Counted from the first letter of the stretch, positions 16,406 through 24,695 are shown. The stretch is 64,000 nucleotides of DNA from Erwinia rhapontici (GCF_012271765.1 NZ_VRKO01000016.1:434001-498000), one strand, 5' to 3'. Notes: generated from the sequence alone by a model not told the origin. Made by a program: numbers and translations.

Positions 16406-16651
16406 TTAAATTACCGGGAAATCCGTAGTGATGTAATAAGGCTTGTTGTTGAATTGTTTTTTCTTCATAACAACCTCAATTTTGGTGGCTTTAACTGCTT
16501 TGCTTATTGCCTGTTCGGCAATCTCCAGAGAAATGAAAGAGCTGGCAGCGTTTACTTCTCTGCCCCAGATACGCTCAGTGAGCACTGACTCATCAGCCAT
16601 GACGGCTGCCAACTGGACCGGGGTCATGGCAATACTAAAACCGTTTTCCAT
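16406..16651 (-). pseudogene. Gutted RNase A-like toxin, cassette 2 (two internal deletions)
   Basis: An open 81-codon frame. It has residues 1-30 of the full toxin (MENGFSIAMT...ERIWG), then jumps to residue ~182 (NAASSFISLEIAEQAISKAV), then skips about 44 more residues to TKIEVVMKKK...YYITTDFPVI. Both deletions keep the reading frame. The GHTLRKHVGK catalytic segment is missing and the final T-x-Y has become T-D-F, so RNase activity is not expected. Whether the frame was kept by selection, for example as a decoy or antagonist, or by chance is open. Confidence 0.75.
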
Positions 16652-16825
16652 AACGTTTCCTTGTTATCACATCATCCAGAACTGAGGATAAAGGAGTAGG
16701 ATTAACGGGTAAATATTACCCAGGGCACCTGCGTCTTTTTCGTAAAAACACTCAATTTTGCATACCATCGGTAAGTTATGACTTAATAGTGGATATCTTA
16801 TGTGTGTGATCGCTTTACGAGGATG

Positions 16826-17041
16826 AATGATTGTCAGGACATGGCACGGCTACGTGCCTCTCAAACACGTGGAAGGATTTAGTGCTCATTTGCAGAGAAA
16901 GCTGGGGTAGAGCATGCAAAAGGGACGCCGGGTAACAAAGGCGCAGCTGTCCGCCGTGAAACGCAGGGGGACTGGGAGCATTTGACGTGGTGGGAGTGTC
17001 TGGATGCCGTGAAGGCATTTGCCGGAGACATTCAGGAAGGT
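16826..17041 (+). pseudogene. Broken copy of the ABM-domain monooxygenase-like gene
   Basis: Close match to the intact gene at 18414-18725, from MIVRTWHG to the 'VKAFAG' region. Bases around the CATTTGCAG codon are rearranged so the frame hits TAG after about 28 codons. A 'TTCTTCCTGGC' stretch before the ACGTGGTGGGA segment is deleted, and the 3' end is lost. It is the decayed partner of the duplication. Confidence 0.8.
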
Positions 17042-17083
17042 AACACGGTGACAGTGGCCCACATGGATGTGGGCCGTAGAGTA

Positions 17084-17410
17084 TTATCTGGCGTTATACT
17101 CATCACGCTTTTGTTTTAGAGTGGACGAAAGCCACTCCAGAAATTCAAGAAGTGTTGGTGTGTAACATCTCGTATTGCCCGCAGACCCTCCGGTAAGTTC
17201 ATTCAGGGCAACAGCAGCGGACTCATTGTCCGGGTAATTTTTACGAAAGTCATCAATGTTGGTGATTAGGTTATTGAGATAATTACCACCATCTTCCACA
17301 TAAATCTTAAAAGCAGAATCTACAATCTCTGGATAACTTTCACCATATTCATCACTGTCCTGTCCAAAAAAAATGATGAAAAAGTTACTAATGCTGGTGA
17401 ATTTTTTCAT
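17084..17410 (-). CDS. CdiI-like immunity protein, copy 3 (cognate to the full toxin)
   Basis: 108 residues (MKKFTSISNFFIIFFGQDSD). It follows the full RNase A-like toxin gene with two bases between, so it should be the cognate inhibitor. Differences from copy 2 (for example GSAGNTRCYTPTLLEFLEWL) may tune specificity. The family is known for blocking the active-site cleft of CdiA-type RNases; this particular pair is inferred. Confidence 0.75.
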   Translation of the reverse strand: MKKFTSISNFFIIFFGQDSDEYGESYPEIVDSAFKIYVEDGGNYLNNLITNIDDFRKNYPDNESAAVALNELTGGSAGNTRCYTPTLLEFLEWLSSTLKQKRDEYNAR

Positions 17411-17412
17411 AT

Positions 17413-18234
17413 TTAAAGTACCGGATAAGCTGTGGTGATGTAATAAGGTTTGTTGTTGAATCTTTTTTTCTTCATAACAACCTCAATTCTGGTGGCTTTA
17501 ACTGCCTCAGTTGAATCATATTTAACAATGATCCCTACATTTTTCTTAACGTTATACTTAAAAATAAGGTGAGATTCATTATCAGTGCTATTACTCTTTG
17601 CCCATTGCCGAATTTCAGCCCGATTGGCTTTAACGGCTTTGCTTATGGCCTGTTCGGCAATATGCAGAGAAATGAAAGAGCTGGCAGCGTTTCCTTCTTT
17701 GAATGAACCTGACTGAATACCCCTCTTAACCTTTTCCAGTAATTCACGCTCAGATTTGCCCACATGCTTTCTCAAAGTATGCCCACCGCCCGAAAAACCT
17801 TTCACGGCCTCATGCCTCATCAAATTAACCTGTCCCATTCTGACCGATGCCACACGAGCCGTACCCGCTACTGAGAACGGGAGTATCACATCCACGGCGA
17901 TACCGATCTGGTCAGCCGTAGACTTATCTGCGCCCAGCTCACTTGCGATACCCGCCGTAGCGCGAGCGGTCATTGAGGCCGTTGGTTTGCCGGAATACAC
18001 CTGCCAGGCTGAAGCACTCATCCCATCCAGACTGTGCGCCCCCACAATAATGCATCCCGCTTTCGTCACTCCGGTAGGTTCCGGGACCAGGCAAAGGGCA
18101 GTGGCACCGGCCAGCTCCAGCACACTACCGAGAAACCCGATACTGCCCCAGATACGCTCAGTGAGCACTGACTCATCAGCCATGACGGCTGCCAACTGGA
18201 CCGGAGTCATGGCAATACTAAAACCGTTTTCCAT
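17413..18234 (-). CDS. Full-length RNase A-like toxin with non-CdiA N-terminus
   Basis: 273 residues. Residues ~150-273 match the bacterial RNase A-like toxin domain seen in CdiA-CT of Yersinia kristensenii: GGHTLRKHVGKSERELLEKV (His152/His157), and the C-terminal YYITTAY (T268-x-Y270), positions corresponding to the known catalytic His and Thr-x-Tyr. Residues 1-145 have no CdiA pretoxin motif. They contain two hydrophobic, glycine-rich stretches (~32-66, 108-128) and an 'AHSLDGMSASAWQVYSGKPT' segment, as in small stand-alone toxins delivered by other routes such as type VI secretion. The delivery route is not visible here, with no cdiB, vgrG or PAAR nearby. Confidence 0.75.
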   Translation of the reverse strand: MENGFSIAMTPVQLAAVMADESVLTERIWGSIGFLGSVLELAGATALCLVPEPTGVTKAGCIIVGAHSLDGMSASAWQVYSGKPTASMTARATAGIASELGADKSTADQIGIAVDVILPFSVAGTARVASVRMGQVNLMRHEAVKGFSGGGHTLRKHVGKSERELLEKVKRGIQSGSFKEGNAASSFISLHIAEQAISKAVKANRAEIRQWAKSNSTDNESHLIFKYNVKKNVGIIVKYDSTEAVKATRIEVVMKKKRFNNKPYYITTAYPVL

Positions 18235-18413
18235 AACGTTTCCTTGTTATCACATCATCCAGAACTGAGGGTAAAGGAGTGGGTGCAACGGGTAAATATT
18301 ATCCAGTGCACTCGCGTCTTTTTCGTAAAAACACTCAATTTTGCATAGCATCGGCAAGGTATGACTTAATAGTGGATATCTTATGTGTGTGATCGCTTTA
18401 GGAGAATGGATCA
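18235..18413. promoter_or_regulatory. Divergent spacer between toxin and ABM-like gene
   Basis: 179 bases with AT-rich blocks that must carry both promoters. It is repeated with few changes at 16652-16825. No operator palindrome stands out. Confidence 0.4.
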
Positions 18414-18725
18414 ATGATTGTCAGGACATGGCACGGCTGCGTGCCTCTCAAACACGCTGAAGGGTTTAGCGCTCATTTGCAGAAGACTGGGGTGGAGCAT
18501 GCAACAGGGACGCCGGGTAACAAAGGCGCAGCTGTCCGACGCGAAACGCAGGGGGACTGGGAGCATTTCTTCCTGGCGACGTGGTGGGAGGATCTGAATG
18601 CCGTGAAGGCATTTGCCGGAGAGCATTATCAGATTGCCGTCACTTACCCGGATGATGAGGTGTTTGAACTGTTGTCTGACCCTTACGTTTTTCAGCATGA
18701 GGTTCAATCGATCTCCACCTTGTGA
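18414..18725 (+). CDS. Antibiotic biosynthesis monooxygenase (ABM)-like protein
   Basis: 103 residues: MIVRTWHGCVPLKHAEGFSA...WWEDLNAVKAFAGEHYQIAV, the pattern of the dimeric ABM ferredoxin-like fold. The substrate is unknown. It is transcribed divergently from the toxin gene across a 180-base spacer that was duplicated along with both genes, so it seems to be a passenger or partner of the toxin cassette. The start has an AGGAG-type ribosome site. Confidence 0.7.
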   Translation: MIVRTWHGCVPLKHAEGFSAHLQKTGVEHATGTPGNKGAAVRRETQGDWEHFFLATWWEDLNAVKAFAGEHYQIAVTYPDDEVFELLSDPYVFQHEVQSISTL

Positions 18726-18793
18726 TGCCAGGCGAAGCGCTCAGAGCAAAACGGCATCCTGAGTGATTTGCCCCTGAACACCCCATACAGCGA

Positions 18794-19003
18794 TCAATCA
18801 GGACGAATACTGTCACCGCGGCCCACGGATTTTTCACAGTCAGCTTTTAGTCTGCCGTATGCATCGGGTGCCAGCGGGGCGGTCATCATGGTGCGCCAGG
18901 TACGGCATTCAGGCGTTTCACTGCGCTGTTGCTTCGGCTGATGTGGTGAACAGGCGGTTGTAAGAGCCGCGATGGCTATCAGTAAGGTGGTTTTGTTGAT
19001 CAT
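18794..19003 (-). CDS. Small lipoprotein
   Basis: 69 residues with signal peptide and lipobox ending at Cys18 (LIAIAALTTACSPH). The short mature part is polar, with a second and third cysteine (PECRTW and ADCEKS) that may pair. Function unknown. It is preceded by a good ribosome site (AGGAGAG) and stands alone. Confidence 0.65.
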   Translation of the reverse strand: MINKTTLLIAIAALTTACSPHQPKQQRSETPECRTWRTMMTAPLAPDAYGRLKADCEKSVGRGDSIRPD

Positions 19004-19169
19004 GCTCTCTCCTTTTGTACGGCAGAATCTATCGCGGGGCGAAAAGGCAATGGCATCACTTCCCGCTCCGGTTCTGTAAGAATAGGTAAAAAATTAACAT
19101 AAGCTCTGGTTAACCATTAGCGCGCTATGTTAGTTTTATCTTTCACGCGGATACAAGAGGAAAATGGTC

Positions 19170-19331
19170 ATGACCTACTTCCAGTATGCAATGGAGCGGA
19201 TTAAGCTGATTACCACCGAAGTGGAATGCCCTGATTGTCACCGACCTGGCCGACAGTCGATCACCATGCAATCAAAAGCCTCACCGATGAAATGCCCGCA
19301 TTGCGAAACGAGATTCACCCTGCAGCAGTAA
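19170..19331 (+). CDS. Small zinc-ribbon protein (YnfU-like)
   Basis: 53 residues from ATG 19170, nine bases after AAGAGG (an ATG at 19164 is too close to it). Two CPxC knuckles, CPDC and CPHC, about 25 residues apart, form a C4 zinc ribbon. The layout resembles the YnfU family of E. coli, whose function is unknown. A terminator follows. Confidence 0.65.
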   Translation: MTYFQYAMERIKLITTEVECPDCHRPGRQSITMQSKASPMKCPHCETRFTLQQ

Positions 19332-19350
19332 CCGTTACCGATTTTGTCAC

Positions 19351-19380
19351 AAACCGCCGGATGGGCGGTTTTTGCTTTTT
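19351..19380 (+). terminator. Rho-independent terminator after the zinc-ribbon gene
   Basis: AAACCGCC, GGAT, GGGCGGTTT then T-rich, 20 bases after the stop. The following ~240 bases up to 19623 hold no gene that I can support. Confidence 0.8.
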
Positions 19381-19623
19381 CGCCGTCCCGTTTTGCCACA
19401 TACACTATTGTCGGATCAGGTTCAGCGCCGCGCTCCGGGGTAACGTTCTTTCCTCGATAAAAATAGCGGCCTGTTACCCGGTTTAAAGGACAGCCACTGG
19501 GTTTGTGCCAGTGACGGTTTTCTTCAACGGCAAATGCTATGCTAATCGTGCTTATCTGCTGTTAAACGCCGACAGGCCCGGTTTAACGCATTCTTACATA
19601 TCATTTTCGCAGGTCGCAATGTC

Positions 19624-21162
19624 ATGAATAAGCTGCACCGGTTGTGCCTGGTTCTGGGCGATCAGCTATCGTTTGATCTGGCTTCATTACAGGGGCTGGA
19701 TGCGGAGCGCGATACGGTTTTACTGGTTGAGGTCATGGAGGAGGCCAGCTATGTTCCTCATCATCCGCAAAAAATCATATTGATCTTCAGCGCCATGCGC
19801 CATTTTGCCCAGGCGTTACAGCAACGTGGCATCCGGGTTGAGTATGTCACTCTCGATGACCCGAAAAACAGCGGATCAATACCCGGGGAACTCAAGCGCT
19901 GGCAGTCGCTGGTGGCGCCGGACGAAGTGCATCTGACCGAGTGCGGGGACTGGCGACTGGAGGCGTCGATAAAGGCGTGTAGCTTCCCGATTCACTGGCA
20001 TAGCGATACCCGATTTCTGTGCACGCGCAGTGAGTTCTCTTCCTGGGCTGCAGGTAAAAAACAGCTGCGCATGGAGTTTTTTTATCGTGAGATGCGTCGT
20101 AAGAGTGGGCTGTTGCTGAACGGCGACGGCAGTCCTGTCGGTGGGGCATGGAATTTTGATGCTGAAAACCGTAAAGCGCTGCCCAAAAACGTCACCGCAC
20201 CGTACCCGGCACGTTTCAGTGCAGACGCCATTACCCGTGACGTCATGGCACTGGTGGGTGAACATTTTAGCCATCATTACGGTTCAGCCGCCTCTTTCGA
20301 TTATCCGGTTACTCATGAAGATGCCTGCACTCTGTGGGATTATTTTCTCGATTACGGTCTTGCAGCCTTTGGCGACTATCAGGATGCGATGGCCAGCGAT
20401 GAGCCTTTTTTGTTCCATGCTCGCATCAGTGCGGCACTCAATATCGGTCTGCTTGATATGCGCCAGTTATGTGCTGATGTGGCATCTGCCTATCAGGCAG
20501 GCCATGTTGCACTCAATGCTGCCGAAGGATTTATCCGTCAGTTGATTGGATGGCGTGAGTATGTACGCGGCGTCTATTGGCTGAAAATGCCCGAATACGC
20601 CAGCGGTAATCGGTTTGCTAATCAACGGGTGTTGCCTGAGTTCTACTGGACGGGTGAAACACAGATGAACTGCATGCGGCAAACTATCGGTCAAAGCCTG
20701 GAGCATGCCTATGCCCATCATATTCAGCGCCTGATGGTGACCGGCAATTTTGCGCTGCTCGCGGGTATTGCACCAGAGGAGGTATGTCAGTGGTATCTGG
20801 CGATCTATATGGATGCATTTGACTGGGTTGAACTCCCCAATACGCTGGGTATGGTGATGCATGCCGACGGGGGGTATCTGGGATCTAAACCTTACTGCGC
20901 CAGCGGACAGTATATTAATCGTATGTCTGATTACTGCCGTAGCTGTGCATATAAAGTCAGTGAAAGCACGACCGACAATGCCTGCCCGTTCAACGCCCTC
21001 TACTGGCATTTTTTGATGCGCCATAGCGATATTCTGCGGGATAATCCGCGTATGAACCTGACGTATAAAAACCTTGAGCGTATGACCGATGTCCGGCAGC
21101 AGGCGCTCTGGCAACACGGTGAAGAGCTTCTGGCCCGCCTGGATGCCGGAGAGGCGTTGTGA
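19624..21162 (+). CDS. Fe-S cryptochrome / (6-4) photolyase family protein (PhrB-like)
   Basis: 512 residues. It opens '[20 protein letters not shown]', and the C-terminal half has the FeS-BCP cryptochrome signature: [38 protein letters not shown] and [12 protein letters not shown]. The four cysteines (one in VCQW, two in YCRSC, one in ACPF) ligate a 4Fe-4S cluster; the fold binds FAD and a ribolumazine antenna. Known members repair (6-4) photoproducts or sense light. It is translationally coupled to a DUF2256 gene. Confidence 0.88.
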   Translation: MNKLHRLCLVLGDQLSFDLASLQGLDAERDTVLLVEVMEEASYVPHHPQKIILIFSAMRHFAQALQQRGIRVEYVTLDDPKNSGSIPGELKRWQSLVAPDEVHLTECGDWRLEASIKACSFPIHWHSDTRFLCTRSEFSSWAAGKKQLRMEFFYREMRRKSGLLLNGDGSPVGGAWNFDAENRKALPKNVTAPYPARFSADAITRDVMALVGEHFSHHYGSAASFDYPVTHEDACTLWDYFLDYGLAAFGDYQDAMASDEPFLFHARISAALNIGLLDMRQLCADVASAYQAGHVALNAAEGFIRQLIGWREYVRGVYWLKMPEYASGNRFANQRVLPEFYWTGETQMNCMRQTIGQSLEHAYAHHIQRLMVTGNFALLAGIAPEEVCQWYLAIYMDAFDWVELPNTLGMVMHADGGYLGSKPYCASGQYINRMSDYCRSCAYKVSESTTDNACPFNALYWHFLMRHSDILRDNPRMNLTYKNLERMTDVRQQALWQHGEELLARLDAGEAL

Positions 21163-21299
21163 ACAAAAAGAGTGAGCTCCCGGTTAAAATCTGTGCCGTC
21201 TGCGGGCGGCCTTTCAGCTGGCGCAAAAAATGGGCGAACTGCTGGGAAGAGGTGCGCTACTGCTCAGAACGTTGCAGGCAACAACGTGTGTCGCGGTGA
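21159..21299 (+). CDS. DUF2256 zinc-finger-like protein
   Basis: 46 residues from a GTG at 21159 that overlaps the photolyase stop (GTGA). It has four cysteines in CAVCGRPF...WANCW...YCSERC order plus the 'FSWRKKW' motif, which define DUF2256. Genes of this family are often found next to FeS-type cryptochromes. The overlap suggests coupled translation and a shared process, possibly cofactor or cluster related (inference). Confidence 0.8.
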   Translation: MNKKSELPVKICAVCGRPFSWRKKWANCWEEVRYCSERCRQQRVSR

Positions 21300-21395
21300 T
21301 GGTGAAGACGCATCGACAACTAAATTTCCCGCCACTTCAGGTGCTTTCCAGAATCTCATCGCAAGGCGCTTGATCGCAGCACAGATTCAGCGATA

Positions 21396-21411
21396 CTGTA
21401 TATAAATACAG
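21396..21411 (+). promoter_or_regulatory. LexA box of umuDC
   Basis: CTGTATATAAATACAG, a near-consensus LexA operator located 20 bases before the umuD start. Confidence 0.92.
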
Positions 21412-21430
21412 TATTATTGAGATTCCCCTT

Positions 21431-21850
21431 ATGCAGTTCATCCGCCCGACCGACAGTTATCACGCCCTGCACCTGCCTTTATTCCTTGAGCGCGTTCCGT
21501 GTGGCTTTCCCAGCCCGGCACAGGACTATGTTGAAGATCGCCTCGATCTCAACAAGTTTGCCATTAAGCACCCCAGCGCCACCTACTTTATCAAAGTCAG
21601 CGGGGACTCGATGCGTGGGGCAGGGATCGGTGACGGTGATCTGTTGATCGTCGATCGTTCACTGACCGCCGTGCATGGCGATATTGTGGTGGCGGCTGTG
21701 GCCGGAGAATTTACGGTCAAAGAGCTGCGTACCCGGCCCACACTGCAACTGGTTCCCCATAACAGCGAGTATTCCGCGATCGTCTTTTTGAGTGAGGAAG
21801 AGCTGGAGATTTTCGGCGTGGTGACCTTTACCCTTAAAGCACACAAATAA
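21431..21850 (+). CDS. umuD: UmuD, DNA polymerase V accessory / self-cleaving subunit
   Basis: 139 residues, the standard length. The RecA-stimulated cleavage site is VPC24-G25FPSP; the catalytic pair is Ser60 in SGDSM and Lys97 in EFTVKEL. After cleavage UmuD'2 binds UmuC to form Pol V for translesion synthesis. It is preceded by a LexA box and followed by umuC after two bases. It is intact, unlike the prophage-borne UmuD'-like gene 6 kb upstream. Confidence 0.95.
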   Translation: MQFIRPTDSYHALHLPLFLERVPCGFPSPAQDYVEDRLDLNKFAIKHPSATYFIKVSGDSMRGAGIGDGDLLIVDRSLTAVHGDIVVAAVAGEFTVKELRTRPTLQLVPHNSEYSAIVFLSEEELEIFGVVTFTLKAHK

Positions 21851-21852
21851 CT

Positions 21853-23115
21853 ATGTATGCGCTGGTGGATGTGAACAGTTTCTACACTTCCTGCGAAACG
21901 GTTTTCCGCCCGGACCTGCGCGGGCAACCCGTGGTCGTGGTATCCAATAACGACGGGTGCGTGATCTCCCGCTCGGCGGAAGCCAAAGCGCTGGGGATCA
22001 AAATGGGTGCGCCTTATTTTAAGCTGAAACAAGAGCTGCAGCGCCAGCATGTGCATGTGTTCAGCTCTAACTACGCGCTTTATGCCGACCTCAGTGAGCG
22101 GGTGATGATGTTACTGACGGAGATGTCCCCGGGCATTGAGATTTACTCGATTGACGAAGCCTTTATTGATGTTGCCGGGGTGGAAAATTGCATGCCGCTG
22201 GAAACCTTTGGGCACCAGATGCGCAGCCGCGTATTGAAAGAAACGGGGCTGACGGTGGGCGTGGGAATTGGGCCGACGAAAACGCTGGCAAAACTCGCCA
22301 ATTATGCGGCGAAAAAGTGGCGCAGGGCTGGCGGCGTGGTTGATCTGTCGAATGTTGACCGCCAGCGTAAGTTACTGGCGCTGGTGCCGGTAGAAGAGGT
22401 GTGGGGCGTTGGTCGGCGGATCAGTAAAAAACTCAATGGGATGGGCATAGAGAATGCGCTGCAACTGGCGGAATCGTCCCTGTGGGTGATCCGCAAACAT
22501 TTCAATGTGGTGCTGGAAAGAACCGCCCGTGAACTGCGCGGCGAGCCATGCCTCGGGGTGGAAGAGTTTGCCCCCACCAAGCAACAGATTATGTGCAGCC
22601 GCTCGTTCGGGCACCGCATCACTGATTATGAAGAGATGCACCAGGCCATCTGTGCCTATGCCGAACGCGCCGCCGAAAAGTTGCGGCAGGAAAAACAGTT
22701 CTGCCGTTTTATCAGCGTTTTTCTGCGCACCAGCCCGCATGCGGAAGGGGAAGTTTTCTATGGCAACCAGGCTTCCGGCACGTTATTGATCCCTTCTAAC
22801 GATACGCGTGACATTCTCCGTGTGGCAACGGAGGCCCTCGATCGTATCTGGATTGAAGGGCATCGCTATATGAAAGCCGGGGTGATGTTGGGGGATTTCT
22901 TCAGCCGGGGCGAGGCCCAGCTCAACTTGTTTGATGAGTATCAGCCGAAGCCCAATAGTGAAGCACTGATGCAGGTGCTGGATGAGTTGAACCAGTCGGG
23001 CAAGGGAAAGGTATGGTTTGCCGGGCAGGGCATCGAAAAATCCTGGGCGATGAAGCGGGAAATGTTATCTCCCGCGTATACCACCCGCTATGCCGATTTC
23101 CCGGTGGCGAAATAG
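21853..23115 (+). CDS. umuC: UmuC, DNA polymerase V catalytic subunit
   Basis: 420 residues of Y-family polymerase. It has MYALVDVNSFYTSCETVFRP at the start, the catalytic 'YSIDEAFID' motif, the 'GVGIGPTKTLAKLANYAAKK' block and a C-terminal UmuC-specific region with 'AQLNLFDEYQPKPNS', which contains a beta-clamp-like QLNLF peptide. It is cotranscribed with umuD. Confidence 0.95.
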   Translation: MYALVDVNSFYTSCETVFRPDLRGQPVVVVSNNDGCVISRSAEAKALGIKMGAPYFKLKQELQRQHVHVFSSNYALYADLSERVMMLLTEMSPGIEIYSIDEAFIDVAGVENCMPLETFGHQMRSRVLKETGLTVGVGIGPTKTLAKLANYAAKKWRRAGGVVDLSNVDRQRKLLALVPVEEVWGVGRRISKKLNGMGIENALQLAESSLWVIRKHFNVVLERTARELRGEPCLGVEEFAPTKQQIMCSRSFGHRITDYEEMHQAICAYAERAAEKLRQEKQFCRFISVFLRTSPHAEGEVFYGNQASGTLLIPSNDTRDILRVATEALDRIWIEGHRYMKAGVMLGDFFSRGEAQLNLFDEYQPKPNSEALMQVLDELNQSGKGKVWFAGQGIEKSWAMKREMLSPAYTTRYADFPVAK

Positions 23116-23239
23116 CCTGATCGTATCTATCTCATTTATATCAACCATAACAAACTACATCTATCACGACATCACAGCCCTCGCTCTGCCAGGTCGCCGC
23201 TGTTTCCACGCGCTGTCGAAAGGTGATGCCTTTTGACTG

Positions 23240-23274
23240 TTGCACGAGGTGGAACACCTGCTATGATGTTCCAC
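23240..23274 (+). promoter_or_regulatory. higBA promoter with overlapping operator palindrome
   Basis: TTGCAC (23240-23245), 16 bases, TATGAT (23262-23267) is a likely sigma-70 promoter. A perfect seven-base inverted repeat GTGGAAC...GTTCCAC (23249-23274) covers the -10 region and is the natural candidate for HigA autorepression. Confidence 0.6.
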
Positions 23275-23296
23275 ATCACGGAACAAGGACTGCGCC

Positions 23297-23575
23297 ATGA
23301 TTAAAAGCTTTAAGCATAAGGGACTAAAAAAATTCTTTCTAAAAGATGATAGTAGCGGTATCGAACAAAAGCTGGTGGGTCGAATAAGGAACCGCCTGAC
23401 CGTGATTGATGCGGCAGAAAAAATCGGAGCGATCGATATGCCTGGTTACGACCTGCATCCGCTCAAAGGTGATCGGCAGGAAATGTGGTCAGTTAGCGTA
23501 TCGGGTAACTGGCGTATCACGTTTACGTTTATTGATGGCGATGCTGAGATTCTTAACCTGGAGGATTACCACTGA
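23297..23575 (+). CDS. higB: HigB-type toxin (RelE superfamily)
   Basis: 92 residues: MIKSFKHKGLKKFFLKDDSS and 'PGYDLHPLKGDRQEMWSVSVSG-NWRITFTF' are hallmarks of the HigB/proteic-killer mRNA interferases that cut mRNA on the ribosome. The toxin comes before the antitoxin, as is usual for hig loci, and its stop overlaps the antitoxin start. Confidence 0.9.
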   Translation: MIKSFKHKGLKKFFLKDDSSGIEQKLVGRIRNRLTVIDAAEKIGAIDMPGYDLHPLKGDRQEMWSVSVSGNWRITFTFIDGDAEILNLEDYH

Positions 23576-23859
23576 TGAAAATGGCTAACCCTGCTCACCC
23601 TGGCGAGATCATTGCAGAAGCACTGGATGATATGCGCGTTAGCGTCCGCCAGTTCGCCCGGGCAATGGAAATTGCACCCTCAACGGCCAGCCGGTTGTTG
23701 TCAGGATATACGGCGGTAACACCTGAGATGGCGTTGCGTCTCGCTATCGTTGTCGGGAGTACGGCGGAAACCTGGATGAAAATACAGACAAATTACAGCC
23801 TGCATCAGGCACGGCAAACGCTGGACACCCGTCATCTGCATCGACTATCGGCAGCCTGA
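23575..23859 (+). CDS. higA: HigA-type antitoxin (XRE family)
   Basis: 94 residues: 'NPAHPGEIIAEALDDMRVSV' and 'MEIAPSTASRLLSGYTAVTPEMALRL' form the HigA helix-turn-helix. It neutralises HigB and should repress the operon at the upstream palindrome. The ATG at 23575 overlaps the toxin stop; the ATG at 23581 is an alternative. Confidence 0.9.
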   Translation: MKMANPAHPGEIIAEALDDMRVSVRQFARAMEIAPSTASRLLSGYTAVTPEMALRLAIVVGSTAETWMKIQTNYSLHQARQTLDTRHLHRLSAA

Positions 23860-23893
23860 AAAACACAGAACAGCCCGCCTGCAAAGGGCCGGG

Positions 23894-24040
23894 CTAATGT
23901 CTGCTTCTGAGATGCATTCGCTCTTCAAACTGATGCCATAACGCCAGCAGAACGCCCGGCAGGCAAATACCGATAATCACTAAAAAACCAATTAATGGCC
24001 CACCGATCAGCAGCAGAGAAAAGAGTAGTGCAGCGTTCAT
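23894..24040 (-). CDS. Small single-span membrane protein
   Basis: 48 residues (start ATG at 24040, ribosome site AAGGA). A hydrophobic stretch covers most of residues 4-33 (LLFSLLLIGGPLIGFLVIIG), with a basic C-terminal tail. I do not recognise the family. It is the only frame in this interval with a good ribosome site. Confidence 0.45.
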   Translation of the reverse strand: MNAALLFSLLLIGGPLIGFLVIIGICLPGVLLALWHQFEERMHLRSRH

Positions 24041-24250
24041 GTTGTTCCTTCGTTATCAGGCTATCGCTGAGATTTTATGCTGTCCCAGCCATGCACAGCA
24101 TGTTTTGATTACGATCATGATTGATGATTTTGGTTATCGGCGGCACTAAAAAAAACATAAAAAATAACATCCCCGACTCACGCGTACGCAAAAATCGATG
24201 TAACTTTATAAAAACACAGTTACCGACATGACAGCGCTAACTGTTTATCA

Positions 24251-24276
24251 ACCCGGCATTTGCCGGGTTTTTTTTA
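24251..24276 (+). terminator. Strong Rho-independent terminator with no obvious upstream gene
   Basis: ACCCGGCA TT TGCCGGGT followed by nine T residues. The 210 bases upstream (24041-24250) contain no convincing open frame on the plus strand, so this may end a small RNA or isolate the holin cassette from upstream transcription. Confidence 0.75.
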
Positions 24277-24314
24277 TCCCTTAATCGGTAAGAGGGCACA
24301 GCAAAGGGGGCAAC

Positions 24315-24695
24315 ATGGCAGCAATGATATTCGCAGTGAGCCTGGGGGCTGCAGTCACCAAAGGTGCTGGTGTGGCCGGATTTATCGGCGCCACCGACTA
24401 CGGTGTTCTGTTTGGCGCTTTTGCCGGTGCCGTTTTCTATGTTGTGACGGCAGCAGAACTCCAGGTTATCCGTCGGGCAGCCTATTTTATGGTGTCGTGG
24501 ATCGTAGGTATTTATGGCGCAGGACTGGTCGGGGCGAAGATGGCGCTACTACTGGGGTACAGCGATAAACCGCTGGATGGCCTGGGGGCGGTGTTGCTGT
24601 CTGCGCTGGCGATTAAAACGTTAACGTTTTTCAGCCAGCAGGACCCGTCAAAGTGGCTGGCGCGCTGGAGAGGAGGACCTCATGGTAACAAATGA
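24315..24695 (+). CDS. Putative phage-type holin, first of two
   Basis: 126 residues with about three hydrophobic segments (roughly 4-25, 30-66, 86-102) and a polar, basic C-terminus. 'TDYGVLFGAFAGAVFYVVTA' resembles putative 3-TM phage holins found in prophages and cell-wall-related cassettes. Its end overlaps the start of the second small membrane protein gene by 14 bases. No endolysin is adjacent. Confidence 0.6.
   Translation: MAAMIFAVSLGAAVTKGAGVAGFIGATDYGVLFGAFAGAVFYVVTAAELQVIRRAAYFMVSWIVGIYGAGLVGAKMALLLGYSDKPLDGLGAVLLSALAIKTLTFFSQQDPSKWLARWRGGPHGNK

Larger units (their letters stand above)
16077..18640. repeat. Tandem duplication of an immunity-toxin-monooxygenase unit
   Basis: Copy A spans 16077-17041 and copy B spans 17084-18640. 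Both hold, in the same order, an immunity gene, a toxin (gutted in A, full in B), the same divergent spacer (with the shared stretches ctttttcgtaaaaacactca and atagtggatatcttatgtgt), and the monooxygenase-like gene (broken in A, intact in B). High identity of the spacers shows the duplication is fairly recent, with decay confined to copy A. Confidence 0.8.

Noticed and set aside
17756-18268. 170-codon plus-strand frame opposite the toxin gene
   Set aside because: Its sequence is the antisense of the toxin; no start signal and proline/serine-rich shadow composition.
19235-19486. 83-codon frame overlapping the zinc-ribbon gene
   Set aside because: It runs through the terminator hairpin and is in another frame than the gene with the ribosome site and zinc knuckles.
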